A stretch of DNA of 47,381 nt, from NCBI GenBank assembly GCA_938074445.1, contig CALJEK010000041.1, positions 1 to 47,381 of the forward strand, written 5' to 3'. The notes under the pieces are model-generated. The model was given only the letters and a program-made list of their open reading frames with translations, was not told the origin of the DNA and did no database searches. The position numbers and the translations under genes were made by a program. Positions 1 through 11,956 of the stretch are shown here, piece by piece; within the stretch, counting starts at the first letter, position 1, and every line of letters starts with the position of its first letter. The DNA comes from Candidatus Kryptoniota bacterium (lineage in GTDB: Bacteria > Bacteroidota > Ignavibacteria > Kryptoniales > Kryptoniaceae).

Positions 1-693
1 TATTCTTTTTGCAAGCATCTCCGGTAGCCCGTTTTGAATGATTTTAATTGATGCTTTTTCAACATCGTATTCTGAGCGAATCTCTTCGTATGTCCATGTA
101 TTTATATCAAATATACCGAAACATAATCTCCAATCCCCATCCCTTGGCTGACCCACACTGCCAACATTGATTATATATCTTTCGTTTCTGTCAAGTTTTC
201 CATTATATGAACCCCTTTCTGGGAAAACCCCGGGCAGATGAGAATGACCAATGAAACAGATTTTTTCCTTGAAATATGAGAATTGAACTCTTGCCTGCGC
301 TTCTGTGAATATATATTCCCATTCCCTTGGTTGAGCTGGGGATGAATGCACAAAAAGCAAATCTTTAAAAGATATCGTGAACGGGAGTGACTTTAAAAAA
401 TCGAGATTTTCCCTTGTTAAAACTTCCTTTGTCCATAGAGCAGCCTCTCGAGCGTGCGAGCTAAAGTATAAAAGTTCACTTGGGTCAACCGCGACTGCAT
501 AATCATGGTTTCCGGTTACGACATATTTGACTCGTTTCTTTATCAGCTCAACGCATTCGTTAGGGTTTGCACCGTATCCGACTATATCGCCAAGGCAGAC
601 GATCTCATCAACATTTTTTGTGTCAATTATTTCAAAAGCTTTTGTTAGCGCTTCAAGGTTTGAGTGTATGTCAGAGATGATTGCGATTCTCAA
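1..693 (-). CDS. Metallophosphoesterase, YfcE/calcineurin-like family (3' end cut by window edge)
   Basis: The reading frame starts at a TTG (693-691) and runs without a stop to base 1, so 231 residues are visible and the C-terminus lies outside the window. An in-frame TAA lies upstream with no ATG between it and the TTG. Motifs of the calcineurin-like phosphoesterase fold occur in order: DIH (residues 8-10), GDIVGYG (35-41), GNHD (61-64), an HSSP segment, and GHSH near residue 148. Together these supply the ligands of a two-metal site. Family members are cytosolic phosphodiesterases or protein phosphatases with varied substrates, so the substrate is unknown. It lies 61 bp downstream of the gamma-glutamyltransferase gene on the same strand and may be co-transcribed with it. 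The family is secure; the substrate cannot be told. Confidence 0.88.
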   Translation of the reverse strand, partial: MRIAIISDIHSNLEALTKAFEIIDTKNVDEIVCLGDIVGYGANPNECVELIKKRVKYVVTGNHDYAVAVDPSELLYFSSHAREAALWTKEVLTRENLDFLKSLPFTISFKDLLFVHSSPAQPREWEYIFTEAQARVQFSYFKEKICFIGHSHLPGVFPERGSYNGKLDRNERYIINVGSVGQPRDGDWRLCFGIFDINTWTYEEIRSEYDVEKASIKIIQNGLPEMLAKRI

Positions 694-754
694 CGCTTGT
701 TCAAAAGTTTACTCATTTTTTGATAATTTAAAACAAAGTGAGAGAATAAAAAAA

Positions 755-2446
755 TTAATATCCCATCGCTAAGCCATAGCCTCTCGGGTCAGCAGCACCG
801 TATTTGAATCCATTTTCGTCGATCAAAATTGCTTGAACTTCACCTTGAAATCCGCGCCTTTCCTCGAGCTTATGTCCACGCTTTTTTAGATTTTCAATTA
901 CATCAAGTGGCAAACCGCGCTTTTCGTAATAGAGAACATCGGGATACCACTGGTGATGGATTCTTGGCGCATCTATCGCCTCTTGTATGTTCATACCAAA
1001 ATCGATTACATTTAGAATTACTTGTAGAACAGAGGTTATAATTGTTGAGCCTCCGGGTGAACCAAGCACAAGAAATGGCTTCCCGTTTTTTAAAACTATT
1101 GTCGGGGTCATTGAACTCAACATTCTTTTGCCTGGTTGAATTGAATTTGCTTTGTTGCCAAGCAGTCCAAATTGATTCGGAGTGCCAGGCTTTGCGCTAA
1201 AATCATCCATTTCGTTGTTAAGGAAAAAGCCAGCGCCATCAACCGCAACCATTGAGCCGAAGTAACTATTTATAGTTGTTGTCACGCTTACGACATTTCC
1301 CCACTTATCAACAACCGAATAATGCGTTGTGTGGGAACCTTCCTTAGTTGGTGAAACTGAGCGAGCTATCTTTGAGCTCGGGGTTGCGAAAAATGTGTCT
1401 ATTTCATCCGCAATCGTTCTCGCATACTCTTTTGATAAAAGTTTTTCAAGTGGGATCTCAACGAAGTCGGGATCGCCAAGATACTCGGCTCTATCTGCAT
1501 AAACTCTTTTCATTGCTTCAACGAGATAGTGAATCGTATAAGATGAGCCGAATCCATACTTTTTTAGGTCAAAATTTTCAAGTATGTTAAGAAGTTCAAT
1601 TAAACAAACCCCGCCAGAGCTTGGTGGACCCATTGAGATGATTTCATATCCACGGTAAGTGCCGACAACTGGTTTTCTTATCACAGGTTGGTAATTTTCG
1701 AGGTCTTCATGAGTTATTATCCCACCGCCTCTTTTCATTTCAGCGACGATTAGATCAGCAACTTTACCCTTGTAAAATCCATCTCTACCTTTATCTCTTA
1801 TCAATTTTAAAACTCTTGCGAGGTCTTTTTGAATGAGCCTATCGCCCTCTTTGTATGGTTCTCCATTCTTGGAAAAATATTTCATCGTGCTTGGAAATTT
1901 TTTAAAATGTTCAAAGGCATTTTTAAAAGCATTTGCAAGCCCCTCGTTTACGATGAACCCTTTTTCAGCAAGTTTAATAGCTGGATTTAAAACCTCTTTT
2001 CTCGACATAGTTCCATATTTTTCAAGCGCAAGCAATAATCCTGCAACTGAACCCGGGACTCCAACCGAGAGATACCCAATTTGACTTTTTTCAGGGTTGA
2101 AATTTCCCTCTTCATCTAAAAACATATCTTCATGTGCTTTTAATGGTGCTTTTTCCCTGTAGTCAATTGTGATTGTTTCACCGTTTGCCATTCTTATCAC
2201 CATAAATCCACCGCCCCCAATGTTTCCAGCTTGTGGGTATGTTACGGCGAGAGCGAAGCCAACCGCAACTGCAGCATCAACAGCATTTCCACCTTTTTTT
2301 AGAATTTCAATACCAACCTTTGTCGCAAGCGAGTCGGACGAAACAACCATCCCGTTAAATGCTTTGACTGGCTTCTTTGAAGCTGAATTTAGCATCGTGA
2401 TGATAAAAAGAAGCAAAACAACAATAGCAAAAATAGATTTTTTCAT
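755..2446 (-). CDS. ggt: Gamma-glutamyltransferase (glutathione hydrolase precursor)
   Basis: The 563-aa product begins with a signal peptide or membrane anchor (residues 1-22), so it acts in the periplasm or at the cell surface. It cleaves the gamma-glutamyl bond of glutathione and related peptides. Family motifs are clear: GNIGGGGF (75-81 region), PPSSGG (274-279), TTHYSVVD (373-380), LSSMTPTIV and GSPGGS. Thr373, the first Thr of TTHYSVVD, is the expected autoprocessing nucleophile, which would give a small subunit of about 191 residues. Length and motif order are normal for an Ntn-hydrolase of this family. A promoter-like TTGCTC-N17-TAAAAT lies just upstream (2481-2509). The identification is strong; the physiological donor (glutathione or another peptide) is not shown by sequence. 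Confidence 0.95.
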   Translation of the reverse strand: MKKSIFAIVVLLLFIITMLNSASKKPVKAFNGMVVSSDSLATKVGIEILKKGGNAVDAAVAVGFALAVTYPQAGNIGGGGFMVIRMANGETITIDYREKAPLKAHEDMFLDEEGNFNPEKSQIGYLSVGVPGSVAGLLLALEKYGTMSRKEVLNPAIKLAEKGFIVNEGLANAFKNAFEHFKKFPSTMKYFSKNGEPYKEGDRLIQKDLARVLKLIRDKGRDGFYKGKVADLIVAEMKRGGGIITHEDLENYQPVIRKPVVGTYRGYEIISMGPPSSGGVCLIELLNILENFDLKKYGFGSSYTIHYLVEAMKRVYADRAEYLGDPDFVEIPLEKLLSKEYARTIADEIDTFFATPSSKIARSVSPTKEGSHTTHYSVVDKWGNVVSVTTTINSYFGSMVAVDGAGFFLNNEMDDFSAKPGTPNQFGLLGNKANSIQPGKRMLSSMTPTIVLKNGKPFLVLGSPGGSTIITSVLQVILNVIDFGMNIQEAIDAPRIHHQWYPDVLYYEKRGLPLDVIENLKKRGHKLEERRGFQGEVQAILIDENGFKYGAADPRGYGLAMGY

Positions 2447-2480
2447 CTTCGTTGCCAGGTTTATTTTAGAGCTTAATTAA

Positions 2481-2509
2481 ATTTTACACATTATTTTTCA
2501 ATTGAGCAA
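2481..2509 (-). promoter_or_regulatory. Sigma-70-like promoter for ggt
   Basis: On the minus strand, TTGCTC (2509-2504) is followed by 17 bases and TAAAAT (2486-2481), about 28 bases before the expected transcript reaches the ggt ATG at 2446. The match to TTGACA/TATAAT is 4/6 and 5/6 with ideal spacing. Seen by eye only. Confidence 0.45.
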
Positions 2510-2572
2510 GAAGACTGATTTTAAGGGCGGGCGGATAATTTTTCGCTTCATGTGGATAACCTCAAAAAATGC

Positions 2573-2601
2573 TTGACAAATAGTGTTGAAATTATTATAT
2601 T
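2573..2601 (+). promoter_or_regulatory. Strong sigma-70-like promoter (TTGACA-N17-TATATT)
   Basis: A perfect -35 TTGACA (2573-2578), exactly 17 bases, then TATATT (2596-2601). It points into the non-coding GC-rich stretch at 2608-2686, not directly into a gene. It is the best match to the bacterial consensus that I see in the window. Confidence 0.6.
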
Positions 2602-2607
2602 AAAACT

Positions 2608-2686
2608 GCGTAATCATCCCCGTTTCCTTTCCCGCCGAGATCGCTGGCGTGTGTCCCCGAGCGCCGGCGGTCTTTTTTATTTTTTA
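2608..2686 (+). ncRNA. Candidate small RNA or leader transcript ending in an intrinsic terminator
   Basis: Downstream of the TTGACA/TATATT promoter is a short non-coding stretch far more GC-rich than its surroundings. Its 3' part folds into an 11-bp stem (2639-2649 with 2662-2672, two G-U pairs, 12-nt loop). The stem is followed at once by a T-rich run (2673-2685), the layout of a rho-independent terminator. No plus-strand gene lies upstream to be terminated, so the unit promoter-RNA-terminator is self-contained, about 80 nt. It could be a free small RNA or an attenuated leader of the amidohydrolase gene 70 bp further on. I do not recognise the RNA family; it lacks the SRP RNA and tRNA signatures. 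Confidence 0.45.
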
Positions 2687-2692
2687 AGGTAT

Positions 2693-2724
2693 TTTGAAAA
2701 GGAATGAAAATTTTGGTATCTTTA
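2693..2724 (+). promoter_or_regulatory. Bacteroidota-type promoter (TTTG-N20-TATCTTTA)
   Basis: TTTG (2693-2696), 20 bases, then TATCTTTA (2717-2724), which fits the TTTG / TAnnTTTG pattern known from Bacteroidota primary-sigma promoters. It lies 35 bases before the ATG of the amidohydrolase gene. Together with the divergent ggt promoter and the small-RNA candidate it accounts for the 312-bp gene-free region 2447-2758. Confidence 0.45.
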
Positions 2725-2758
2725 AACTTGGACGTGAAACTTATCTAAGGAAAGAGCG

Positions 2759-3679
2759 ATGGAGGAAAAATTTGAAGTATGGGATGCACACGTTCACTTC
2801 TTTTCTTTTAACTTTTTTAAAACGTTGATAAAAATGAAGGGGGAAGAAAAAACTTTAAATGAGGAATTTGCCTTTCTTAAAGAAAGATATGGCATAGAAA
2901 CCCCGCCAGTTAGTCCGGTTCAACTTGCGAGACGTTGGATTGATGAAATGGAGAAGTATGGAATCTCAAAACTTGTCTTGTTCGCAAGCATCCCTGAAGA
3001 TACGGTTTCGGTATCCACAGCTGTAACTGCGTTCCCTGATAAATTTTTCGGCTTCTTTACACTAAATCCACTTTCTGAAAACATCGATCTTAGTATAAAG
3101 CATGCGGTTGAAAATATGGGGATGAAAGGAGTAGTTTTATTCCCTGCGCTTTACCATGTCCATGTTTACGATGAATTGCTCGAGAGAATTTATCTTCTTG
3201 CTGAAGAATATAATTTAATCGTTTTTACACATTTCGGAATTTTAAAGATACCAATTCGTGAGATGATCGGAGTTAAAGATCAAATAGATGGAACTTATGG
3301 AAACCCGACTGATCTTCACAGAATTGCTGTGAGACATCCGAGCGTTAACTTTATAATTCCGCATTTTGGAGCAGGATATTTCAGGGAACTTTTGATGCTG
3401 GGCGCACAATGTAAAAATGTTTATGTTGACACTTCAAGTTCAAATTCATGGATAAAAATTCTGCCATATAAAATCGATCTTAAAACCGTGTTTGCGAAAA
3501 CCATAGATATATTTGGAGTTGACAGAATTATATTTGGAACGGATAGCGGAGTTTTTCCTCGCGGATATAGGATTGATATACTAAATCAACAACTTGAGAT
3601 ACTTAATGAGATTGGTTTATCTTCAGACGAAATTCAGAAAATTCTTTCGGGGAATTTAAAGCGTTTGCTTGGTTTTTAG
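2759..3679 (+). CDS. Amidohydrolase-2 family metal-dependent hydrolase (TIM barrel)
   Basis: This 306-aa protein has no signal peptide and is probably cytosolic. It carries the metal-ligand pattern of the amidohydrolase_2 branch of the amidohydrolase superfamily: HVH at residues 11-13, His158 in FTHFG, His202 in PHFGAG, and Asp262 in GTDSG. Members include decarboxylases of the ACMSD type and various lactone or amide hydrolases, so substrate and reaction cannot be fixed. The ATG at 2759 follows an AAGGAAAGAG purine stretch. It lies alone between the upstream non-coding region and the small gene at 3738. The family call is good; any function beyond that is open. Confidence 0.82.
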   Translation: MEEKFEVWDAHVHFFSFNFFKTLIKMKGEEKTLNEEFAFLKERYGIETPPVSPVQLARRWIDEMEKYGISKLVLFASIPEDTVSVSTAVTAFPDKFFGFFTLNPLSENIDLSIKHAVENMGMKGVVLFPALYHVHVYDELLERIYLLAEEYNLIVFTHFGILKIPIREMIGVKDQIDGTYGNPTDLHRIAVRHPSVNFIIPHFGAGYFRELLMLGAQCKNVYVDTSSSNSWIKILPYKIDLKTVFAKTIDIFGVDRIIFGTDSGVFPRGYRIDILNQQLEILNEIGLSSDEIQKILSGNLKRLLGF

Positions 3680-3737
3680 GGAACAAAGCGTAAGAATTTT
3701 CTGTTTTTTAATTTTGAAAATTTATTTGAGGTCGGCG

Positions 3738-4058
3738 TTGAGAAGGAAAATTTACATAGCGTTAACGCTTTTAGTTTATCTCGTTGGAATTATTTACGCT
3801 GGGATCAGTTGGCATTTTCATTTGGACTTAGGCGAAAAGCAATTTGCTGAGCACAATTGTATCGGTCATAAATCACATCCAGATTTAAAGTCCGATATAG
3901 GTTGCATTGCTTCATTTTTAAATTTGAATCATATCTTTGTAAGGGGGTATAATTTAAACTCCATAACTTCGGGAAGTTCTTTTTCCCATAAGGATTCGGT
4001 CTGCTACGAGTTTTCCCCTTATCTTTCCATTTCAAACAGAGCCCCACCAGTTTTATAA
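3738..4058 (+). CDS. Small His/Cys-containing membrane-anchored protein upstream of a TonB receptor
   Basis: I favour the TTG at 3738 because GAGG (3728-3731) sits six bases before it and the protein then opens with a basic end and a hydrophobic segment (about residues 5-22). That gives 106 aa; an upstream in-frame TTG at 3669 would overlap the preceding gene. After the membrane segment come WHFH, a C-x2-H-x2-H cluster, several more His and a Cys, and the protein ends in RAPPVL. Small proteins of this build (DUF2946-like, often ending RAPP or RGPP) are commonly found beside metal-related TonB receptors. The gene lies 63 bp before such a receptor. A periplasmic metal-handling role is inferred only. 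Confidence 0.55.
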   Translation: MRRKIYIALTLLVYLVGIIYAGISWHFHLDLGEKQFAEHNCIGHKSHPDLKSDIGCIASFLNLNHIFVRGYNLNSITSGSSFSHKDSVCYEFSPYLSISNRAPPVL

Positions 4059-4121
4059 TTTCCGCGTAAGTTTTTCTATCCATCTAAAAAGTTTCAAAAA
4101 CTAAATTTCGGAGGCTACGAT

Positions 4122-6287
4122 ATGCGCATCGCCGTAGTTTTTGCATTTATTTTGGGGCTCTTTACAATTTCACTTTCACAAGGAATAATTATAAAAGGAA
4201 AAGTCATAGACAAATCAACTGGAGAGCCACTTCCATATGCTGATGTTCATCTGATTGAAATTAAAAAGGGTACAATTACGAAAAGCGATGGAACGTTTAG
4301 CATTACTGGGGTTCCCGCCGGGGAATATACAATAGAAGTAAGCTATGTTGGTTATAAGAGGTTTTATAAAAAGGTAAACGTTAAAAGTAATGAAATAGTT
4401 GAACTCAACATTGAGCTTGAACAGACGGTTATCTCTCTTCCAGGGGTTGTCGTCACAGGGTCAATTTATGAGAGAAGCGCATTTGAAATTTATCAACCGG
4501 TGGCTGTGCTTGATGAAGATAGGCTTGGATTGAGATTGGGGGACAATATCGCAAAGACGCTTTCCTATGAGCCAGGTATAAATCTTGAATACAGCGGTTC
4601 TGCAACTGGTAGACCTGTGATCCGCGGTTTGACGGGAACAAGGGTTCTTATTCTGGAGAATGGGGTAAGGATTGGTGATGTTTCGGATTTGTCCCCGGAT
4701 CATGCTATTTCGTTTGATCCAATTTCTGTTGAGAGGATTGAGATCATCCGTGGACCAGCAAGTTTATTTTACGGTGTAAATGCTGTCGGTGGCGCAATAA
4801 ATATAATCGCTGAAGATATTCCGAGAACGGTTCATGATAATCTGAGGGGTTCATTTAGGTTTAACGGTTCAAGTGTAAATTCAACCCTTGCTGGCTCGGG
4901 CACAGTTGATTATGGAATTGGAAACTTTGGCTTTAGAGGTGAATTTGGCTATAGAAAGAGCGGAGATACGAGAACACCTATCAAAACGCTCGAAAATACA
5001 GATAATGATAACTTAACATCAATGTTCGGGCTTGCCTATCATACCAAAAGTTTAAGTGCGGGTTTGGCTTTTAGAAATTTAAGCGGGAATTATGGCATCC
5101 CTGTAGAAGAAGAGGAACACCCGAGATTTAAGGTCAACAGAAATAAGATTGTGTTTAAATCAGATTTAAAATTTGATAACGGTGGAGGGATTGAATTATT
5201 GGCTAATTATACAAACCATGATCATAAAGAAATTGAAGATGGCGAAGTGGCAACTCATATAAGAACAAAGACCACGAGTGCTGACTTTAAGTTTAAACAT
5301 GGCAAGTTCGGCAATTTTACAGGTATGATTGGAACGAGCTTCTTATATCAAAACTATAACACAGTAGGTGAGGAAAGATTTTACGCTGATGCTGGTCTTT
5401 ATCTTGCTTCTCTTATTTTATATGAAGAAGTTGAGCTCAACAAGTTGACTTTGCAGGCAGGTTTGAGGTATGATTTCGCTACAGTTAAGTCGAAGGAATT
5501 TGAAGATTTGCCGGCAATGGAAAGAAAATTTAATGTTTTTTCGAGCGCAGTTGGTTTAGTTTATAAACCTTACGATCCGATGATTTTGTCTTTCAACTTT
5601 TCACGGGGTTTCAGGGTCCCAACGCTTCAAGAACTTTTTGCCTATGGACCACATCTTGGAACCCAGAGCTTTGAGATAGGGAATCCCAACTTAAAAACTG
5701 AAACTTCAAATGAATTTGACCTTTCGTTAAGGTGGCTTACAACAAGGGCAAATGTTGAAGTATCTGGCTTTATAAATTACATTGGCAATTATATTTATCC
5801 ATATGCAACTGGGGAAACTGACTCAGTTTCGGGGCTTCCGATTTATAAATACACATCTGCGAATGCGCTTTTAAGGGGATTTGAGGCAAAACTTGAGTAT
5901 GGGCTATTTAAAAACTTAACTGGTACCTTTTTAGTTGACTATGTCGAGGGAAAGAAAAGAGGTGAGAATGAGTATCTTCCTATGATCCCGCCTCTGCGAA
6001 TGATTGTTGGCGTTGATTATAGAACAAGCAGGTATAATTTTGGGGTTGAAGTTAAAACGGTTTCATCTCAAAATAAAGTTGCCCCAGAGGAAACAAGAAC
6101 TGCTGGTTATGCTATTGTTAATTTGCATCTTGGGGTTAGATTTGTTTTTTCAGGGCTTGCACACGAAATAAAATTAAATGTTGAAAATCTGACGAATAGA
6201 ACATATTACGATCATCTTTCAAGGATAAAGAACTTTGCACCGATGCCCGGAAGAAATGTAAGTCTGGTTTATCATTTTCTGTTTTAG
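4122..6287 (+). CDS. TonB-dependent outer-membrane receptor, ZnuD-like, with CarboxypepD_reg-like domain
   Basis: The 721-aa protein starts after a good GGAGG site (7-base spacer) with a signal peptide (1-19). Residues about 22-105 form a carboxypeptidase-regulatory-like beta domain typical of Bacteroidota/FCB receptors. The plug (about 120-235) contains PVIRGL, RVLILENG, DLSPDHA and RGPASLFYG, and the rest is a 22-strand-type barrel. The phrases GxRIGDVSDLSPDHA in the plug and NFAPMPGRN near the C-terminus are like those of ZnuD-type metal receptors. This fits uptake of zinc or another transition metal, and the metal-ligand-rich small protein just upstream agrees. The receptor class is certain; the substrate is inferred. 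Confidence 0.88.
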   Translation: MRIAVVFAFILGLFTISLSQGIIIKGKVIDKSTGEPLPYADVHLIEIKKGTITKSDGTFSITGVPAGEYTIEVSYVGYKRFYKKVNVKSNEIVELNIELEQTVISLPGVVVTGSIYERSAFEIYQPVAVLDEDRLGLRLGDNIAKTLSYEPGINLEYSGSATGRPVIRGLTGTRVLILENGVRIGDVSDLSPDHAISFDPISVERIEIIRGPASLFYGVNAVGGAINIIAEDIPRTVHDNLRGSFRFNGSSVNSTLAGSGTVDYGIGNFGFRGEFGYRKSGDTRTPIKTLENTDNDNLTSMFGLAYHTKSLSAGLAFRNLSGNYGIPVEEEEHPRFKVNRNKIVFKSDLKFDNGGGIELLANYTNHDHKEIEDGEVATHIRTKTTSADFKFKHGKFGNFTGMIGTSFLYQNYNTVGEERFYADAGLYLASLILYEEVELNKLTLQAGLRYDFATVKSKEFEDLPAMERKFNVFSSAVGLVYKPYDPMILSFNFSRGFRVPTLQELFAYGPHLGTQSFEIGNPNLKTETSNEFDLSLRWLTTRANVEVSGFINYIGNYIYPYATGETDSVSGLPIYKYTSANALLRGFEAKLEYGLFKNLTGTFLVDYVEGKKRGENEYLPMIPPLRMIVGVDYRTSRYNFGVEVKTVSSQNKVAPEETRTAGYAIVNLHLGVRFVFSGLAHEIKLNVENLTNRTYYDHLSRIKNFAPMPGRNVSLVYHFLF

Positions 6288-6296
6288 TTAACTTTG

Positions 6297-6323
6297 AAAA
6301 GCGGGCTTAATGCCCGCTTTTTT
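6297..6323 (+). terminator. Rho-independent terminator
   Basis: The 10-bp stem AAAAGCGGGC (6297-6306) pairs with GCCCGCTTTT (6312-6321) around a TTAAT loop, with a six-T run (6318-6323). It lies ten bases after the TonB receptor stop. The 117 bp from here to the next ATG show no clear gene. Confidence 0.85.
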
Positions 6324-6440
6324 ACTTTAAATCCCGCCAACCGTCGGAATGTCACCCTCCCTTACCTTGTCGCGAAACCACAACGGCTTTTCTGCGTATC
6401 AACTCTTATAGATGAGATTTAAAAGACAAGAAAATACGCC

Positions 6441-8651
6441 ATGAAAAAGGCAATGATACTCTTTTTACTGCCCTTGTTCTTAATCAATGCGCAAGATAAT
6501 TTTAAAATCAACGCACTTAAGATTGAAGAGCCGATAAAAATTGATGGAAAATTAGATGAAAGTTCCTGGGGTCAAGCTGAGAAAATTGAGTTAAATTATG
6601 AGATTCAGATAACCGACAATAAGCCTGCACATCAAAGGACAATAGCGATGGTTTTATACGATAATCAAAATCTTTACTTTGGTTTTATCTGTTACGATAC
6701 TGAACCTTCAAAGATAAGGGCTCACATAACCGACAGGGATAAGATTTGGGAGGATGATTTTATAATTTTGATGATTGATACATATGGGGACAATCAAAAT
6801 GCGTATGAAATTGCGGTCAATCCCTATGGAATTCAAGGTGATGCTATGAGAGCTGGGAATTCAGAAGATATTAGTTTCGATTTTGTTTGGTATTCAGCGG
6901 GGAGAACAAGTGATTCTGGATGGACGGTTGAGGTTGCAATTCCATTTAAGAGTTTGAGGTTTCCAAAAGGACAAAATCAGGAGTGGAATATACTAATTGG
7001 AAGAAATTATCCCCGGGAGAGCAGATTTATTTTTTCGTGGACTCCGTTTGATAAAAATAATCCTTGTCTTCTTTGTCAAGCCGGGAAACTAACTGGTCTT
7101 GTTGGGATTTCTTCGGTCAAATCTATCGAGGTCTTGCCTTACGTTATGAGTTATCAATCTGGGTCTATAAGAAGTTATGATGATCCTTCGCTTGGTTTTA
7201 AAAATGAACCTATTAAAGCAAGGGTTGGGGTGGGTGCCAAATTCTCGCCCAATCCGGAGGTCACAATTGAAGGAGTTTTAAATCCCGATTTCAGTCAAGT
7301 TGAAACTGATGCTTATCAAATAAGTGTTAACACAACATTTGCACTTTATTATCCTGAGAAAAGACCCTTTTTCCTTGAAGGGAGCGAAATTTTTCAAACT
7401 CCAATAAATGCTTTTTACTCAAGAACGATAAATAATCCAATTTTTGCTTTAAAATTAAAGCAAAAATCAAACAAGTTGACAATTGCTTATCTATCATCCC
7501 TTGATGATAAATCACCTTTTCTAATTCCCGGTGAGGAGAGCAGTTCAACCGTTTCAACCGAATTGAAATCGTTCGCAAATCTTGGGAGATTAAGATACGA
7601 TTTTGGCGCTCAATCCTATGTCGGCTTAATTTTAACTGGAAGAAATTTTTCAAATTCTTATAATTATGTCGGCGGGGTTGATTGGAACCATCTTTTCTTA
7701 AAAAATTACTATTTCAGAGGGCAAATTCTTTATAGCATGACCAAAGAAATTGATAATCCCGATTTATTCACCGAGAACAGGAAGTTTGGTAATACACCTT
7801 ATGATGCGACATTTAACGGGGAAAAATATTCGGGTGTTGGAATGGTTTTTAGATTGATAAGAAGTACAAAAGCCCATGATTTTGACATATCATATCAAGA
7901 TTTTTCGCCGACATTTCAACCTCATCTTGGTTTTGTAACATCGAACAATAAAAGGCAGATTAACATTTGGAATCAATTTACTTTTTACTTAAACAACCCA
8001 ATTATTGACATTGCATTCGTAGGAACTGGGGCAGGGCTTAATTTTAACTATCTTGGGACGAGGAAGGAAAGATGGGTTGTATTTAGAGTGGGGGGACAAT
8101 TTAAAAACCAAATATATGTCTCTGGTGGTTTTATACCTGTTAATGAGGAAATTTTTAAGGGGCATAAGTTCAGCAAAATTACAAGGCTTTTTGTAAGTGT
8201 TTATTCAACTCCATTTAAGTTTTTAACTTTTCAATTGGAAGGTGAGTATGGTAGGAGAATTTATCGTAGTGGCGAGCCAAAGCTTGGATTCGCGAAGGAA
8301 GTTAATGTTTATTTAAAACTTAAACCCACGGGTAAATTTGAATCTTCAATATGGATTGCGAAGGCACGGCTTGAGGATGATAAAACCGGCGAATTATTTT
8401 ACGACGGTTATATCGCTGGTCTTGTTGGAATCTATCAGTTTAACCCAAACTTATTTATCAGATTGATAACTCAATATGATTCATTTAGCAATTCAATTCA
8501 GGTTTTCCCGTTATTGAGTTTCAAACTCAACCCATTTACAATATTTTATCTTGGTTCAATTGTTGATATGCATAATTTTGGTGAGTCATACGGTGTGAGG
8601 CAAACAAACAGGCAATTTTTCTTAAAGCTTCAATATTTATGGAGGGATTAG
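6441..8651 (+). CDS. DUF5916 protein with N-terminal CBM9-like domain
   Basis: The 736-aa secreted protein has a signal peptide (1-17). Residues about 25-215 resemble the family-9 carbohydrate-binding fold (IDGKLDESSW at the start, DNQNLYFGF, SGWTVEVAIPFKSLRF). The remainder is the beta-rich DUF5916 region, ending in an alternating hydrophobic pattern expected of an outer-membrane barrel. Related motifs such as GVLNPDFSQVE and PEKRPFFLEGSEIF are visible around residues 280-315. DUF5916 proteins are frequent in Bacteroidota and Ignavibacteria but have no agreed function. The gene meets the next, convergent gene with only three bases between stops. Confidence 0.82.
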   Translation: MKKAMILFLLPLFLINAQDNFKINALKIEEPIKIDGKLDESSWGQAEKIELNYEIQITDNKPAHQRTIAMVLYDNQNLYFGFICYDTEPSKIRAHITDRDKIWEDDFIILMIDTYGDNQNAYEIAVNPYGIQGDAMRAGNSEDISFDFVWYSAGRTSDSGWTVEVAIPFKSLRFPKGQNQEWNILIGRNYPRESRFIFSWTPFDKNNPCLLCQAGKLTGLVGISSVKSIEVLPYVMSYQSGSIRSYDDPSLGFKNEPIKARVGVGAKFSPNPEVTIEGVLNPDFSQVETDAYQISVNTTFALYYPEKRPFFLEGSEIFQTPINAFYSRTINNPIFALKLKQKSNKLTIAYLSSLDDKSPFLIPGEESSSTVSTELKSFANLGRLRYDFGAQSYVGLILTGRNFSNSYNYVGGVDWNHLFLKNYYFRGQILYSMTKEIDNPDLFTENRKFGNTPYDATFNGEKYSGVGMVFRLIRSTKAHDFDISYQDFSPTFQPHLGFVTSNNKRQINIWNQFTFYLNNPIIDIAFVGTGAGLNFNYLGTRKERWVVFRVGGQFKNQIYVSGGFIPVNEEIFKGHKFSKITRLFVSVYSTPFKFLTFQLEGEYGRRIYRSGEPKLGFAKEVNVYLKLKPTGKFESSIWIAKARLEDDKTGELFYDGYIAGLVGIYQFNPNLFIRLITQYDSFSNSIQVFPLLSFKLNPFTIFYLGSIVDMHNFGESYGVRQTNRQFFLKLQYLWRD

Positions 8652-8654
8652 ATT

Positions 8655-11941
<3,287 letters not shown>

Positions 11942-11956
11942 TTTTGCGCTTTCATT

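Noticed and set aside
2600-2690. tRNA, SRP RNA or other known structured RNA at the GC-rich spot
   Set aside because: No TTCGANNC arm, no acceptor stem pairing and no GGAAGCAG-type SRP loop on either strand; only a single terminator-like hairpin is seen.
3669-3740. Upstream TTG start extending the small His/Cys protein into the amidohydrolase end, or a frameshifted continuation of the amidohydrolase
   Set aside because: The extension adds residues with no signal or domain, while a Shine-Dalgarno-like GAGG precedes the TTG at 3738; the amidohydrolase is complete at 306 aa.
6324-6440. Somewhat GC-richer 117-bp stretch between the TonB receptor terminator and the DUF5916 gene as a second small RNA
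   Set aside because: No convincing promoter, stable hairpin or T-run was found; it may simply be the leader of the next gene.
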